13,500 nt of DNA. Origin: a bacterium. GTDB lineage: Bacteria > Patescibacteriota > Minisyncoccia > Phycocordibacterales > Phycocordibacteraceae. The DNA is taken from NCBI GenBank assembly GCA_021781935.1, contig JAJXVW010000011.1:1-13500 (forward strand). Direction: 5' to 3'. A model generated the notes under the pieces. It saw nothing but the letters and a program-made list of their open reading frames with translations. It was not told the DNA's origin and did no database searches. The position numbers and the translations under genes were made by a program. Positions 5,459 through 11,470 of the stretch are shown piece by piece; position 1 is the first letter of the stretch; each line of letters begins with the position of its first letter.

Positions 5459-6256
5459 ATGGATAATAATAAAGATATCTTTTCTGAGATTGTGAGCAAT
5501 TCCGGCGTGCGGATCGCCGTCATTGGCGTGCTTGCCATCCTCGGGCTTTTCCTCGTCGCGGAAACGGTGAACCTTGCACAGAACTTCGGTCGACCGAGCA
5601 ACCCTGCGACCGACACGGTCACCGTGAGCGCGAACGGACAAGCCACCATGCCGCCGGACGTCGCGCGCGTCTCCTTTACCGTGCAAAACACGGCGAAGAC
5701 CGTCTCTGACGCGCAGGCGCAGACGACCAAGCAGGCGAACGCGGCGGTCGAGTATGTGAAAGGACAAGGAATCGCCGACAAAGATGTGAAGACGCTTTCG
5801 TACACCATAACGCCGCAATACTCGTACCCGCCGTGCGCGCCGGGCACATTCTGCCCGAATACCGCTCGCACGCTCACCGGCTATGAGGTCGCAGAGACCA
5901 TGCAGGTGACCATCCGAAACCTCTCGACGGTCGGCACGATCCTTGCCGGGCTCGGGAATCTTGAGGTGCAGAATATCAGCGGACCCGCGTTCGGGCTCGA
6001 CGATCCGACAGCCGGGTACGATGCCGCGCGCGCCGATGCTATCGCAAAGGCGAAAACGCAAGCGAAGCTGCTGGAACAGCAGCTCGGCGTAACCTTCGGC
6101 GGCATCGTGAACTTCACGGAATCGAACGGGACGCCGCCGCAGCCGCTTATGTTCGCGGCGAGCGCGGGGTCTGCGAAAGCCGGATCAGTACCCGAGATTC
6201 CTACCGGCGAGAACACGTACACCGCAAGCGTCTCGATCACCTACGAGATCCGCTGA
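5459..6256 (+). CDS. SIMPL/DUF541 domain membrane-anchored protein
   Basis: This 265-residue protein has a short cytoplasmic N-terminus, one membrane anchor (about 17-38, VRIAVIGVLAILGLFLVAET) and an extracytoplasmic SIMPL (DUF541) domain. Domain hallmarks are 'DTVTVSANGQATMPPDVARV' near 52-71, a helix with 'QTTKQANAAVEYVKGQGI', 'DVKTLSYTITPQYSY', 'LTGYEVAETMQVTIRN', and the helix 'ARADAIAKAKTQAKLLEQQL' near 190-210, ending in YTASVSITYEIR. Family members such as E. coli YggE are periplasmic or exposed and linked to envelope stress, but the biochemical role is not settled. An insert with two cysteines, 'PPCAPGTFCP', lies in the middle and could form a disulfide. A strong hairpin follows the stop codon. 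Confidence 0.88.
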   Translation: MDNNKDIFSEIVSNSGVRIAVIGVLAILGLFLVAETVNLAQNFGRPSNPATDTVTVSANGQATMPPDVARVSFTVQNTAKTVSDAQAQTTKQANAAVEYVKGQGIADKDVKTLSYTITPQYSYPPCAPGTFCPNTARTLTGYEVAETMQVTIRNLSTVGTILAGLGNLEVQNISGPAFGLDDPTAGYDAARADAIAKAKTQAKLLEQQLGVTFGGIVNFTESNGTPPQPLMFAASAGSAKAGSVPEIPTGENTYTASVSITYEIR

Positions 6257-6272
6257 TCGCTCGAAAACGAAG

Positions 6273-6309
6273 AAGAAGCGCCCGGCTCCTCTGGAGCCGG
6301 GCGCTTCTT
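6273..6309 (+). terminator. Strong hairpin after the SIMPL gene
   Basis: AAGAAGCGCCCGGCTCC (6273-6289) and its perfect complement (6293-6309) form a 17-bp stem with loop TCT. Only two T follow, and these begin the -35 of the secE promoter. It may terminate or simply protect the 3' end. Confidence 0.7.
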
Positions 6310-6336
6310 GACGCCTCCCCGAGCTCGTACTATCAT
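6308..6336 (+). promoter_or_regulatory. Upstream secE operon promoter
   Basis: TTGACG (6308-6313), a 17-bp spacer and TATCAT (6331-6336): the best sigma70-like promoter in the window. Transcripts would start near 6343 and at once run into the hairpin at 6348-6368. Confidence 0.6.
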
Positions 6337-6347
6337 GTGTGTCACAG

Positions 6348-6370
6348 AAGCCCCGCCGCGGGGTTTTTAA
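6348..6370 (+). terminator. Terminator-like hairpin in the secE leader
   Basis: CCCCG (6351-6355) and CGGGG (6359-6363) around loop CCG, extended by AAG/TTT at the base, then TTTTTAA. It has the form of an intrinsic terminator yet lies between a good promoter and secE. It could be an attenuator, or could end readthrough so that secE depends on the second promoter. Confidence 0.6.
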
Positions 6371-6379
6371 TTTGGAAAC

Positions 6380-6385
6380 CATAAT
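6380..6385 (+). promoter_or_regulatory. Second, leaderless -10 of secE
   Basis: CATAAT is followed by 7 bases and the secE ATG at 6393, matching the leaderless spacing of other genes here. No -35 was found. Confidence 0.45.
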
Positions 6386-6392
6386 TTCCGCC

Positions 6393-6578
6393 ATGAACGC
6401 TCTCACCACCTATCTGAAGCACGTCCGTGACGAGTTCCAGCACATCGTCTGGCCATCTCGCGACACGGCTATCGCGCATACCCTCGTCGTTATCATCATA
6501 GCGCTTGTCATCGCGGTCTTGGTCGGCGTGCTGGATTACCTCTTCGGCGGAATCGTAAGCCACGTCGTGGGCGCCTAA
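6393..6578 (+). CDS. secE: Preprotein translocase subunit SecE
   Basis: This 61-residue, single-pass protein clamps the two halves of the SecY channel. The conserved amphipathic region with 'YLKHVRDEFQHIVWPSRD' (7-24) carries the invariant VWPSR motif, and the membrane segment spans about 29-50 (HTLVVIIIALVIAVLVGVLDYL). The length is typical of minimal bacterial SecE. The frame is open upstream to a GTG at 6339, but that would translate the terminator-like hairpin, and the family N-terminus begins at 6393. nusG follows after 10 bases, the classic secE-nusG-rplK order. Confidence 0.95.
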   Translation: MNALTTYLKHVRDEFQHIVWPSRDTAIAHTLVVIIIALVIAVLVGVLDYLFGGIVSHVVGA

Positions 6579-6588
6579 CGAAACGCAT

Positions 6589-7236
6589 ATGGACGAACGA
6601 CAGCACCAGCACGAAGAAGAGGTAGATATCCTCACTGACGGAGAAGTGGGGATGGCGGACATTGCTCCGGGTGTCCCGAAGGAAGTGAAGGACGAGACCA
6701 AACCGAATCCAGAGGATGCCCGTTGGTATACCATCCATACCTATGCCGGCTACGAGAACGCAGTCGAACGCAACCTGAAGCAGCGCATCGACTCCCTCGG
6801 CATGGAGGACAAGATTTTCGATGTGGTCGTCCCGACCGAGAAGAAGATCCGCGTGAAGGGCGGTAAGCGCGTCGTCGAGGAGGAGAAAATCTACCCGGGG
6901 TACGTGCTCGTTCGAATGGTCGTGGATGACGACTCCTGGTTCGTCGTGCGCAACACGCCTCGGGTGACGGGTTTCGTGGGCAGCGGCAACACGCCGGTTC
7001 CGATGGATGAGGCGGAGGTCGCTTCGCTCATGAAGCGGATGACCGCTGAGGCGCCGAAGCATCGCATCGACCTCATGAAGGACGATCCGGTCGTCATAGC
7101 GGACGGTCCGTTCAAGGATCTTGAAGGGAAGGTGGGTGACATCGACGAGGACCGCGGCAAAGTGAAGGTCATGGTCTCGATGTTCGGGCGCGAGACGCCG
7201 GTCGAGCTCGACTTCCTGCAGGTCCGCAAGCTCTAG
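6589..7236 (+). CDS. nusG: Transcription elongation/antitermination factor NusG
   Basis: This 215-residue protein binds RNA polymerase and couples it to Rho or the ribosome. The NGN domain runs from about residue 45 ('RWYTIHTYAGYENAVERNL') to about 135, including 'KIYPGYVLVRMVVDDDSWFV' and 'VRNTPRVTGFVG'. The KOW domain is at about 164-215 ('DDPVVIADGPFKDLEGKVGD', ending LDFLQVRKL). The first 44 residues are an acidic, probably disordered extension not found in E. coli NusG. An alternative start at the internal ATG 6652 would shorten it to about 23. ACGCATATG precedes this gene and also rplK. It lies 10 bases after secE, and rplK follows after 41 bases. Confidence 0.95.
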   Translation: MDERQHQHEEEVDILTDGEVGMADIAPGVPKEVKDETKPNPEDARWYTIHTYAGYENAVERNLKQRIDSLGMEDKIFDVVVPTEKKIRVKGGKRVVEEEKIYPGYVLVRMVVDDDSWFVVRNTPRVTGFVGSGNTPVPMDEAEVASLMKRMTAEAPKHRIDLMKDDPVVIADGPFKDLEGKVGDIDEDRGKVKVMVSMFGRETPVELDFLQVRKL

Positions 7237-7259
7237 TAGCGTTTTCAATCAATTTCTAG

Positions 7260-7265
7260 TAAAGT
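7260..7265 (+). promoter_or_regulatory. Possible internal -10 before rplK
   Basis: TAAAGT lies 12 bases before the rplK ATG in the AT-rich 41-base gap after nusG. No good -35 is visible. It could give L11 extra transcription independent of secE-nusG. Confidence 0.35.
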
Positions 7266-7277
7266 CACGACACGCAT

Positions 7278-7697
7278 ATGGCAACCGTAGTAAAGAAGAT
7301 CAAGCTCCAGATTCCGGGCGGCGCCGCTACCCCGGCGCCGCCGGTAGGCACTGCGCTCGGCCCGGCCGGCGTGAACATCGGTCAGTTCGTGACCCAGTTC
7401 AACGAGGCGACCAAGGATAAGCGCGGCACCATCATCCCGGTCGAGCTTTCGGTCTACGACGATCGCTCGTTCACGTTCATCCTCAAAGTTTCTCCCATGT
7501 CCCGCCTCATCCTGAAGGCGCTCGGCATCGAGAAGGGCTCGAGCAAGGCTCCGCAGCAGAAGGTGGGCGCGCTCACGAAGGCGCAGGTCACGGAAATCGC
7601 GAAAGAGAAGATGCCGGATCTGAATGCGGCCAGTCAGGAGGCCGCCGAGCGCATCGTCCTTGGCACCGCCCGCTCGATGGGGGTTGAAGTGAAATAA
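7278..7697 (+). CDS. rplK: Large-subunit ribosomal protein uL11
   Basis: This 139-residue protein forms the L11 stalk base that binds the GTPase-centre rRNA. The N-terminal domain has KKIKLQIPGGAATPAPPVG and ALGPAGVNIGQFVTQFNEAT, with the conserved proline-rich switch region. The C-terminal rRNA-binding domain begins near 70 and ends in ERIVLGTARSMGVEVK. The usual 'TPPAS..LKKAAG' stretch reads 'SPMSRLILKALG' here. Length is normal. rplA (L1) normally follows, but here a strong terminator and a convergent minus-strand gene come next. Confidence 0.96.
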   Translation: MATVVKKIKLQIPGGAATPAPPVGTALGPAGVNIGQFVTQFNEATKDKRGTIIPVELSVYDDRSFTFILKVSPMSRLILKALGIEKGSSKAPQQKVGALTKAQVTEIAKEKMPDLNAASQEAAERIVLGTARSMGVEVK

Positions 7698-7710
7698 TTC
7701 ATTTCGAAGG

Positions 7711-7744
7711 AAAACGGGCCGGAGCTACTGCTCCGGCCCGTTTT
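7711..7744. terminator. Bidirectional intrinsic terminator after rplK
   Basis: AAAACGGGCCGGAGC (7711-7725) and its perfect complement (7730-7744) with loop TACT give a 15-bp stem ending in TTTT on both strands. It separates rplK from the convergent oxygenase-like gene. Confidence 0.93.
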
Positions 7745-7751
7745 CGCATCG

Positions 7752-8510
7752 CTAGAGATGCGAAATAGTAGTATGCGCAAAGAACACGCTTGCGCGTCGG
7801 CCGTTCGGCTCGCGTACGGGAACCTCGTAGGTCCCATGCACGATGGCGGACACGAGCCCGTTCGTCATCTTCTGACACTTCAGTCCGGGAAAGATGCCGA
7901 TGTGGCCCTTCGGGATATGGATGCGAAGACGCATCTTGGAATCCTTCGGCACGATGAAGAATCCAGGGCCTGTCTCGCTATGGTGCAATGAGATGAATCC
8001 CCGGTCGCAGTGCGGATACGCCGTCTCGCGGTCAGCTCCCGTGCGGCGCTCGTACACGATTCCGCGATTGGGGTGCCGCAGGCCGTAGCCTTTGAACGAG
8101 TCGTAGATGCCGCAATCGGGAAGGAGTCGATCGAACTCTTGCATAAGCTCGTCGGCGAGCGAATACAAGAGACGCCACGATTCATCTTGTGCGCGGAAGA
8201 ATTTCGTCCACGCATGAACTGGCGCACCTTTCGATTCGAGTATTTCGTAGGTTGCCGGCTCGTAATGGAACGTATCCTTCCGTTCATCTTCACGATACTG
8301 CGACAGTCCTCGGTCGTACTGGCCTTTATGGTCGGGCGCGTATCCCCACGTCTCCTCCGCAATCCCGTCCTCGCGTCGAAGGCGGCCGAGGCGGACCAGC
8401 TCTTCTAACGCGGTCTCGGTTGCCGTGAGGCAACCCGGCGGGGCGGGTACGAATCCGATACCCCCGCTCACTACGGCATACGCCGCGTCGTGTACGTCGG
8501 TCCTCCGCAT
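7752..8510 (-). CDS. 2-oxoglutarate/Fe(II) oxygenase-like protein (IPNS-type fold)
   Basis: This 252-residue protein has the marks of the isopenicillin N synthase-like 2OG-Fe(II) dioxygenase superfamily in its C-terminal half. The iron triad is H167-x-D169 (in 'YPHCDRGFISLHH') and H225 (in 'MTNGLVSAIVHGTYEV'), and R239-x-S241 (GRRASVFFA) is the RxS motif that binds the 2OG carboxylate. The context 'KCQKMTNGLVSAIVH' also fits the family pattern. The N-terminal 160 residues are charged and not recognised. It should hydroxylate, desaturate or cyclise an unknown small molecule or protein side chain using O2. It follows folA on the same strand, but an 87-base gap contains its own -10. It is one of few genes here with a Shine-Dalgarno site (AGAGGAG, 8 bases before ATG). 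Confidence 0.75.
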   Translation of the reverse strand: MRRTDVHDAAYAVVSGGIGFVPAPPGCLTATETALEELVRLGRLRREDGIAEETWGYAPDHKGQYDRGLSQYREDERKDTFHYEPATYEILESKGAPVHAWTKFFRAQDESWRLLYSLADELMQEFDRLLPDCGIYDSFKGYGLRHPNRGIVYERRTGADRETAYPHCDRGFISLHHSETGPGFFIVPKDSKMRLRIHIPKGHIGIFPGLKCQKMTNGLVSAIVHGTYEVPVREPNGRRASVFFAHTTISHL

Positions 8511-8547
8511 GGGGACTCTCCTCTGTGTCTAAGATCCTCTGGACGCC

Positions 8548-8553
8548 AGTATA
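8548..8553 (-). promoter_or_regulatory. -10 of the oxygenase-like gene
   Basis: On the minus strand TATACT lies 37 bases before the ATG, leaving a leader of about 30 bases that contains a Shine-Dalgarno site at about 8519-8525. This gene thus departs from the leaderless pattern. Confidence 0.5.
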
Positions 8554-8597
8554 GGCGCCGCGGTACCCCGCTTTTCCCCAGGTGGGGACAGCGTCAT

Positions 8598-9122
8598 TTA
8601 GCGGGACAGGTCAAGGAAACGATAGGTGACCCCGGTTCCCGACGTGTGAAGCTCCTCAGCGAGCACGGTCTTGAACTCGTCCTCATAGGGGGGGAAGAAC
8701 GTATCACCCTCAGCATCCGAATCCACCAGCGTGAGATAGAGCCGATCTGCGAAGGGGAGTGCGGCACGGTAGAGCTCCCCGCCGCCGATGACGAAGATCT
8801 CGCGCGCGCCTTCGGCGCGCTTGGCAAGAGAGAGCGCCTCCGGTAGCGAGTGAGCCACCCGTGCGCCTCCGGCCGGGTAGTCCTCCATGCGGGTGACGAC
8901 GATATTCGTGCGACCGGGAAGCGGCCGGAATTTCGGCGGCAAAGAATCCCAGGTTTTCCGGCCCATCACGACCGGGTGCCCGTCCGTGAGTGCCCTGAAG
9001 CGTGGGAGGTCCCCGGGGAGCTGCCAGAGAAGCTTCCCGTTCTTCCCGATCGCTCGCGACCGCGCTCCTAGTGCGGCGATAAGATTTATGCGAGATACCG
9101 TAGTTTTATCAAGGGTTTTCAT
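8598..9122 (-). CDS. folA: Dihydrofolate reductase
   Basis: This 174-residue enzyme reduces dihydrofolate to tetrahydrofolate with NADPH. Visible are the substrate loop IGKNGKLLWQLPGDLPRF (25-42) with Trp33 and the catalytic acid Asp38, VVMGRKTWDSLP (51-62), the NADPH-binding 'RTNIVVTR' strand, and 'IFVIGGGELY' (109-118). Length is typical of bacterial DHFR. An in-frame TTG at 9137 directly abuts the -10 box, so the ATG at 9122 is preferred. It is divergent from the CYTH-dcd-thyA group, whose ThyA makes the dihydrofolate that this enzyme recycles. Its -10 overlaps the one of the divergent gene. Confidence 0.96.
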   Translation of the reverse strand: MKTLDKTTVSRINLIAALGARSRAIGKNGKLLWQLPGDLPRFRALTDGHPVVMGRKTWDSLPPKFRPLPGRTNIVVTRMEDYPAGGARVAHSLPEALSLAKRAEGAREIFVIGGGELYRAALPFADRLYLTLVDSDAEGDTFFPPYEDEFKTVLAEELHTSGTGVTYRFLDLSR

Positions 9123-9137
9123 GAGATCAATTCCCAA

Positions 9138-9145
9138 AGTATACT
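9138..9145. promoter_or_regulatory. Shared palindromic divergent -10 (AGTATACT)
   Basis: The octamer AGTATACT is self-complementary. On the plus strand it gives TATACT (9140-9145), 6 bases before the CYTH ATG at 9152. On the minus strand it gives TATACT (9143-9138), 15 bases before the folA ATG. A weak plus-strand -35, TTTTCA (9116-9121), is 18 bp upstream. On the minus strand TTGACC (9163-9158) is only 14 bp away. Confidence 0.6.
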
Positions 9146-9151
9146 ATTGGT

Positions 9152-9835
9152 ATGTCGGGTCAACGTTTCGAGATTGAGATTAAAAGCTTGTTGGGCTCAG
9201 AAGAACAGGCTCATAGATTTAAATACCAACTTACAACGAAGGTGAGGAGTGAGATTAAACTCAAAGCTTTTTCCACTCAGCTTAATCACTATTTTCAACA
9301 AGGTGACGTGCACAAATTGTATAAAACCTTGGCAAAGTCGTTTAAACCTAAAGCGCTTAGTCAGTTACGCAATATTATCAAAAATGGCAATGATATTTCT
9401 GTCCGTACGAGAGAAATCAATGGCGAAGTGAGATTAGTTCTGAAAGCTTCCGTTGGCACGGATTCTAGTGCAAATGGTATAGCTCGCATGGAGTTTGAAG
9501 AGCCAGTAAACATGACGCTAGAAAAATTAGATGCAAAAGTTGAAAGTGCTGGCTATCGCTGCCAGGCCAAGTGGTCCCGAGAACGAGACGAATACCAAGT
9601 TGGCGGTATGAGTATATGTTTTGACAGAAACGCAGGCTATGGGTATTTGGTTGAATTCGAGAAAGTCATTTCAGACGCCCGCAAGATCCCTGCAGCTAAA
9701 AGGGAGATCAAGAATTTCATGAGAACACTTCGAGTGAAGGAATTGCCCCAGTCTCGATTGGAAAAGATGTTTAAACACTACAACGAAAATTGGTCGAAGT
9801 ATTACGGGACGCGAGAGGTGTTTAATTTGCCCTAA
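9152..9835 (+). CDS. CYTH-domain protein (triphosphate tunnel family)
   Basis: This 227-residue protein begins with the CYTH signature ExExK (E7, E9, K11 in FEIEIKSLLG), which binds metal and triphosphate. Further along are 'ISVRTREINGEVRLVLKAS' (about 84-102), RMEFEEPV, a WSRERDEY stretch, and 'CFDRNAGYGYLVEFEK' near 160-175, the typical closing strands of the tunnel. CYTH enzymes hydrolyse or cyclise triphosphates (thiamine triphosphatase, inorganic triphosphatase, class IV adenylate cyclase); which applies is not visible. A region of about 50 residues after the signature is not typical and could be an insert. Its GC content in sampled lines is near 37-40%, against about 60% around it, pointing to recent acquisition. 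It ends 2 bases before dcd and so heads that operon. Confidence 0.75.
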   Translation: MSGQRFEIEIKSLLGSEEQAHRFKYQLTTKVRSEIKLKAFSTQLNHYFQQGDVHKLYKTLAKSFKPKALSQLRNIIKNGNDISVRTREINGEVRLVLKASVGTDSSANGIARMEFEEPVNMTLEKLDAKVESAGYRCQAKWSRERDEYQVGGMSICFDRNAGYGYLVEFEKVISDARKIPAAKREIKNFMRTLRVKELPQSRLEKMFKHYNENWSKYYGTREVFNLP

Positions 9836-9837
9836 AC

Positions 9838-10428
9838 ATGTATCTCTCTGATAACGATATCGAGAAGGCGGTCGAAGACGGCGAGATCGTTCTCGAACCA
9901 TTCGATAAGAAGCGGCTCCAGCCGGCCAGCTACGACATTCTTCTCGGTAACCGATTCCTCCTTTCCGAGCAGCACAAGGGCGCGAAGATTGATCCAGTAA
10001 AGAAGGTCTTTCCAGAGACGCGGGAAATCATCCTGAAAGACGACGAAGAGTTCGTGCTCCACCCGGGCGTGACGGTGCTCGGCTTCTCGCACGACTATTT
10101 CGGGAGCGACAAGTACCTCATCCACCTGAACGGGAAGAGTTCCTTGGCGCGCATCGGTCTCGTCGTGCACAACACCGCCGGTCTCGTGAACCCGGGGCAT
10201 TACCTCAATATCGTCTTCGAGCTCTACAACACGAACATCATTCCGATCGTGCTGCGGCCGAAGATGCCGATAGGACAGCTGACCTTCTCTGAGCTCAGGA
10301 CACCGCATAAGCGGAGCTACGAGAAGATCGGCCGCTACGGTAAGGGCGAAGAGAACTGGAAGGGCATCGTCGCACCGCGCACGCGAACACGCGCGAAGAA
10401 AGTCGTTACGAGAGCTAAGAAGAAATGA
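9838..10428 (+). CDS. dcd: dCTP deaminase (possibly bifunctional with dUTPase activity)
   Basis: This 196-residue enzyme deaminates dCTP to dUTP, the entry to dTMP synthesis. The trimeric dUTPase-like fold shows 'LQPASYDILLGNRFLL' (27-42), 'GKSSLARIGL' (99-108, phosphate binding), 'VVHNTAGLVNPG' (109-120), catalytic Glu128 in 'NIVFELYN' and RPKMPIGQLTF (140-150). The HxTAG stretch resembles bifunctional dCTP deaminase/dUTPases, while E. coli Dcd has VTAHRIDPG. If it is bifunctional, dUMP would be made directly for ThyA next door. The C-terminal tail (181-196) is rich in Lys and Arg. The start lies 2 bases after the CYTH stop, and its TGA overlaps the thyA ATG (ATGA). Confidence 0.92.
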   Translation: MYLSDNDIEKAVEDGEIVLEPFDKKRLQPASYDILLGNRFLLSEQHKGAKIDPVKKVFPETREIILKDDEEFVLHPGVTVLGFSHDYFGSDKYLIHLNGKSSLARIGLVVHNTAGLVNPGHYLNIVFELYNTNIIPIVLRPKMPIGQLTFSELRTPHKRSYEKIGRYGKGEENWKGIVAPRTRTRAKKVVTRAKKK

Positions 10429-11411
10429 CTATGGCACACCCCGAGATGCAGTACCTCGACCTCGTGCGAGACACGCTCGACAACGGTGAAGAGCAGGTCG
10501 ACGCGGGCACGGGGGTGAAGACGTATAGCGTGTTCGGTCGTCAGATCCGTTTCGATCTCTCGGAAGGGTTGCCGCTTCTCACGACGAAAAAGATCTACTG
10601 GAAGGGCGTGCTTCACGAGCTTTATTGGTTTCTTTCCGGACAGTCGAACATAAAGTATCTCGTCGATAACAACGTCCATATCTGGGACGACTATCCGCTT
10701 CGTATCTATAACGAGAAGGCGCAGATCGAGGGAAAGCCCTCGATGGAGAAGGATGCGTTCATCAAGAAGATCGCAGAGGATGATGCGTTTGCGGCAGCAA
10801 ACGGCGAGCTTCCGCATATCTACGGCGAGCTGTGGCGCCGGTGGCCCGCGACCGATGGCCGAACCGTCGACCAGCTCGGCTGGGTCGTCGATGAACTGCG
10901 GAATGATCCGGACGCGCACAATACGCTCGTGACTGCCTGGAATCCGCAGTATCTCTATGCGATGGCGGCGCCGGGCGAAGCAGCGCGTTTCCCGATCTGT
11001 CACAACATGTACCAAGTGAACATCAAGCACGGGAAAGTGTGCTTGCAGCTCTATCAGCGCTCGGCAGATATCTTCCTCGGCGTGCCCTTCAACATCGCGA
11101 GCTATGCGCTCCTTACGATGGTGCTCGCGAAGGTTCTCGGCCGTGAGTCCGGCGAGTTCGTGCATACCTTCGGCGACCTGCACATCTATGAGAATCATCG
11201 CGAGCAGGCGAAAGAGCAGATAGCGCGCGAACCGCGCGCGTTTCCGAAGGTCTCATTTACACGAGACCTCGATTCGCTCGATGCGTTCCGCCCGGAATAC
11301 GTCTCGCTTGAGGGGTATGACCCGCATCCGGTACTGAAGGCGGAGATGGCGGTCGTCGGCGGCTACAATGAAAAGATTCATCAGAAGAAAGCGGATGCGA
11401 CGAATCCGTAA
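10425..11411 (+). CDS. thyA: Thymidylate synthase
   Basis: This 328-residue enzyme methylates dUMP to dTMP using methylene-THF, releasing dihydrofolate. Motifs seen are 'GLPLLTTKKIYWKGVLHELY' (48-67), the 'IYGELWRRW' loop, the catalytic Cys192 in FPICHNMYQ (usually PCH), 'LYQRSADIFLGVPFNIASYA' (209-228) with Arg212, and GDLHIYENH. It is longer than E. coli ThyA (264), largely through an insert around residues 95-125 and a longer C-terminal end that lacks the usual AV/APV terminus (it ends ADATNP). The ATG at 10425 overlaps the dcd stop. ATG 10431 is an equally possible start. It is translationally coupled to dcd. Confidence 0.95.
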   Translation: MTMAHPEMQYLDLVRDTLDNGEEQVDAGTGVKTYSVFGRQIRFDLSEGLPLLTTKKIYWKGVLHELYWFLSGQSNIKYLVDNNVHIWDDYPLRIYNEKAQIEGKPSMEKDAFIKKIAEDDAFAAANGELPHIYGELWRRWPATDGRTVDQLGWVVDELRNDPDAHNTLVTAWNPQYLYAMAAPGEAARFPICHNMYQVNIKHGKVCLQLYQRSADIFLGVPFNIASYALLTMVLAKVLGRESGEFVHTFGDLHIYENHREQAKEQIAREPRAFPKVSFTRDLDSLDAFRPEYVSLEGYDPHPVLKAEMAVVGGYNEKIHQKKADATNP

Positions 11412-11417
11412 TGCGCC

Positions 11418-11423
11418 TATGAT
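11418..11423 (+). promoter_or_regulatory. Possible -10 of glyA
   Basis: TATGAT starts 7 bases after the thyA stop and 53 bases before the glyA ATG. No good -35 was seen, so glyA may also be read through from thyA. Confidence 0.3.
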
Positions 11424-11470
11424 CTAAGACCCGTACATGGTTACCTTACTCACACGTTAAAAAACGGACT

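Noticed and set aside
10335..11198. Long minus-strand open frame antisense to thyA, and a similar one antisense to glyA (11612-12418)
   Set aside because: High-GC codon bias creates long antisense frames. The plus-strand products are unmistakable enzymes.
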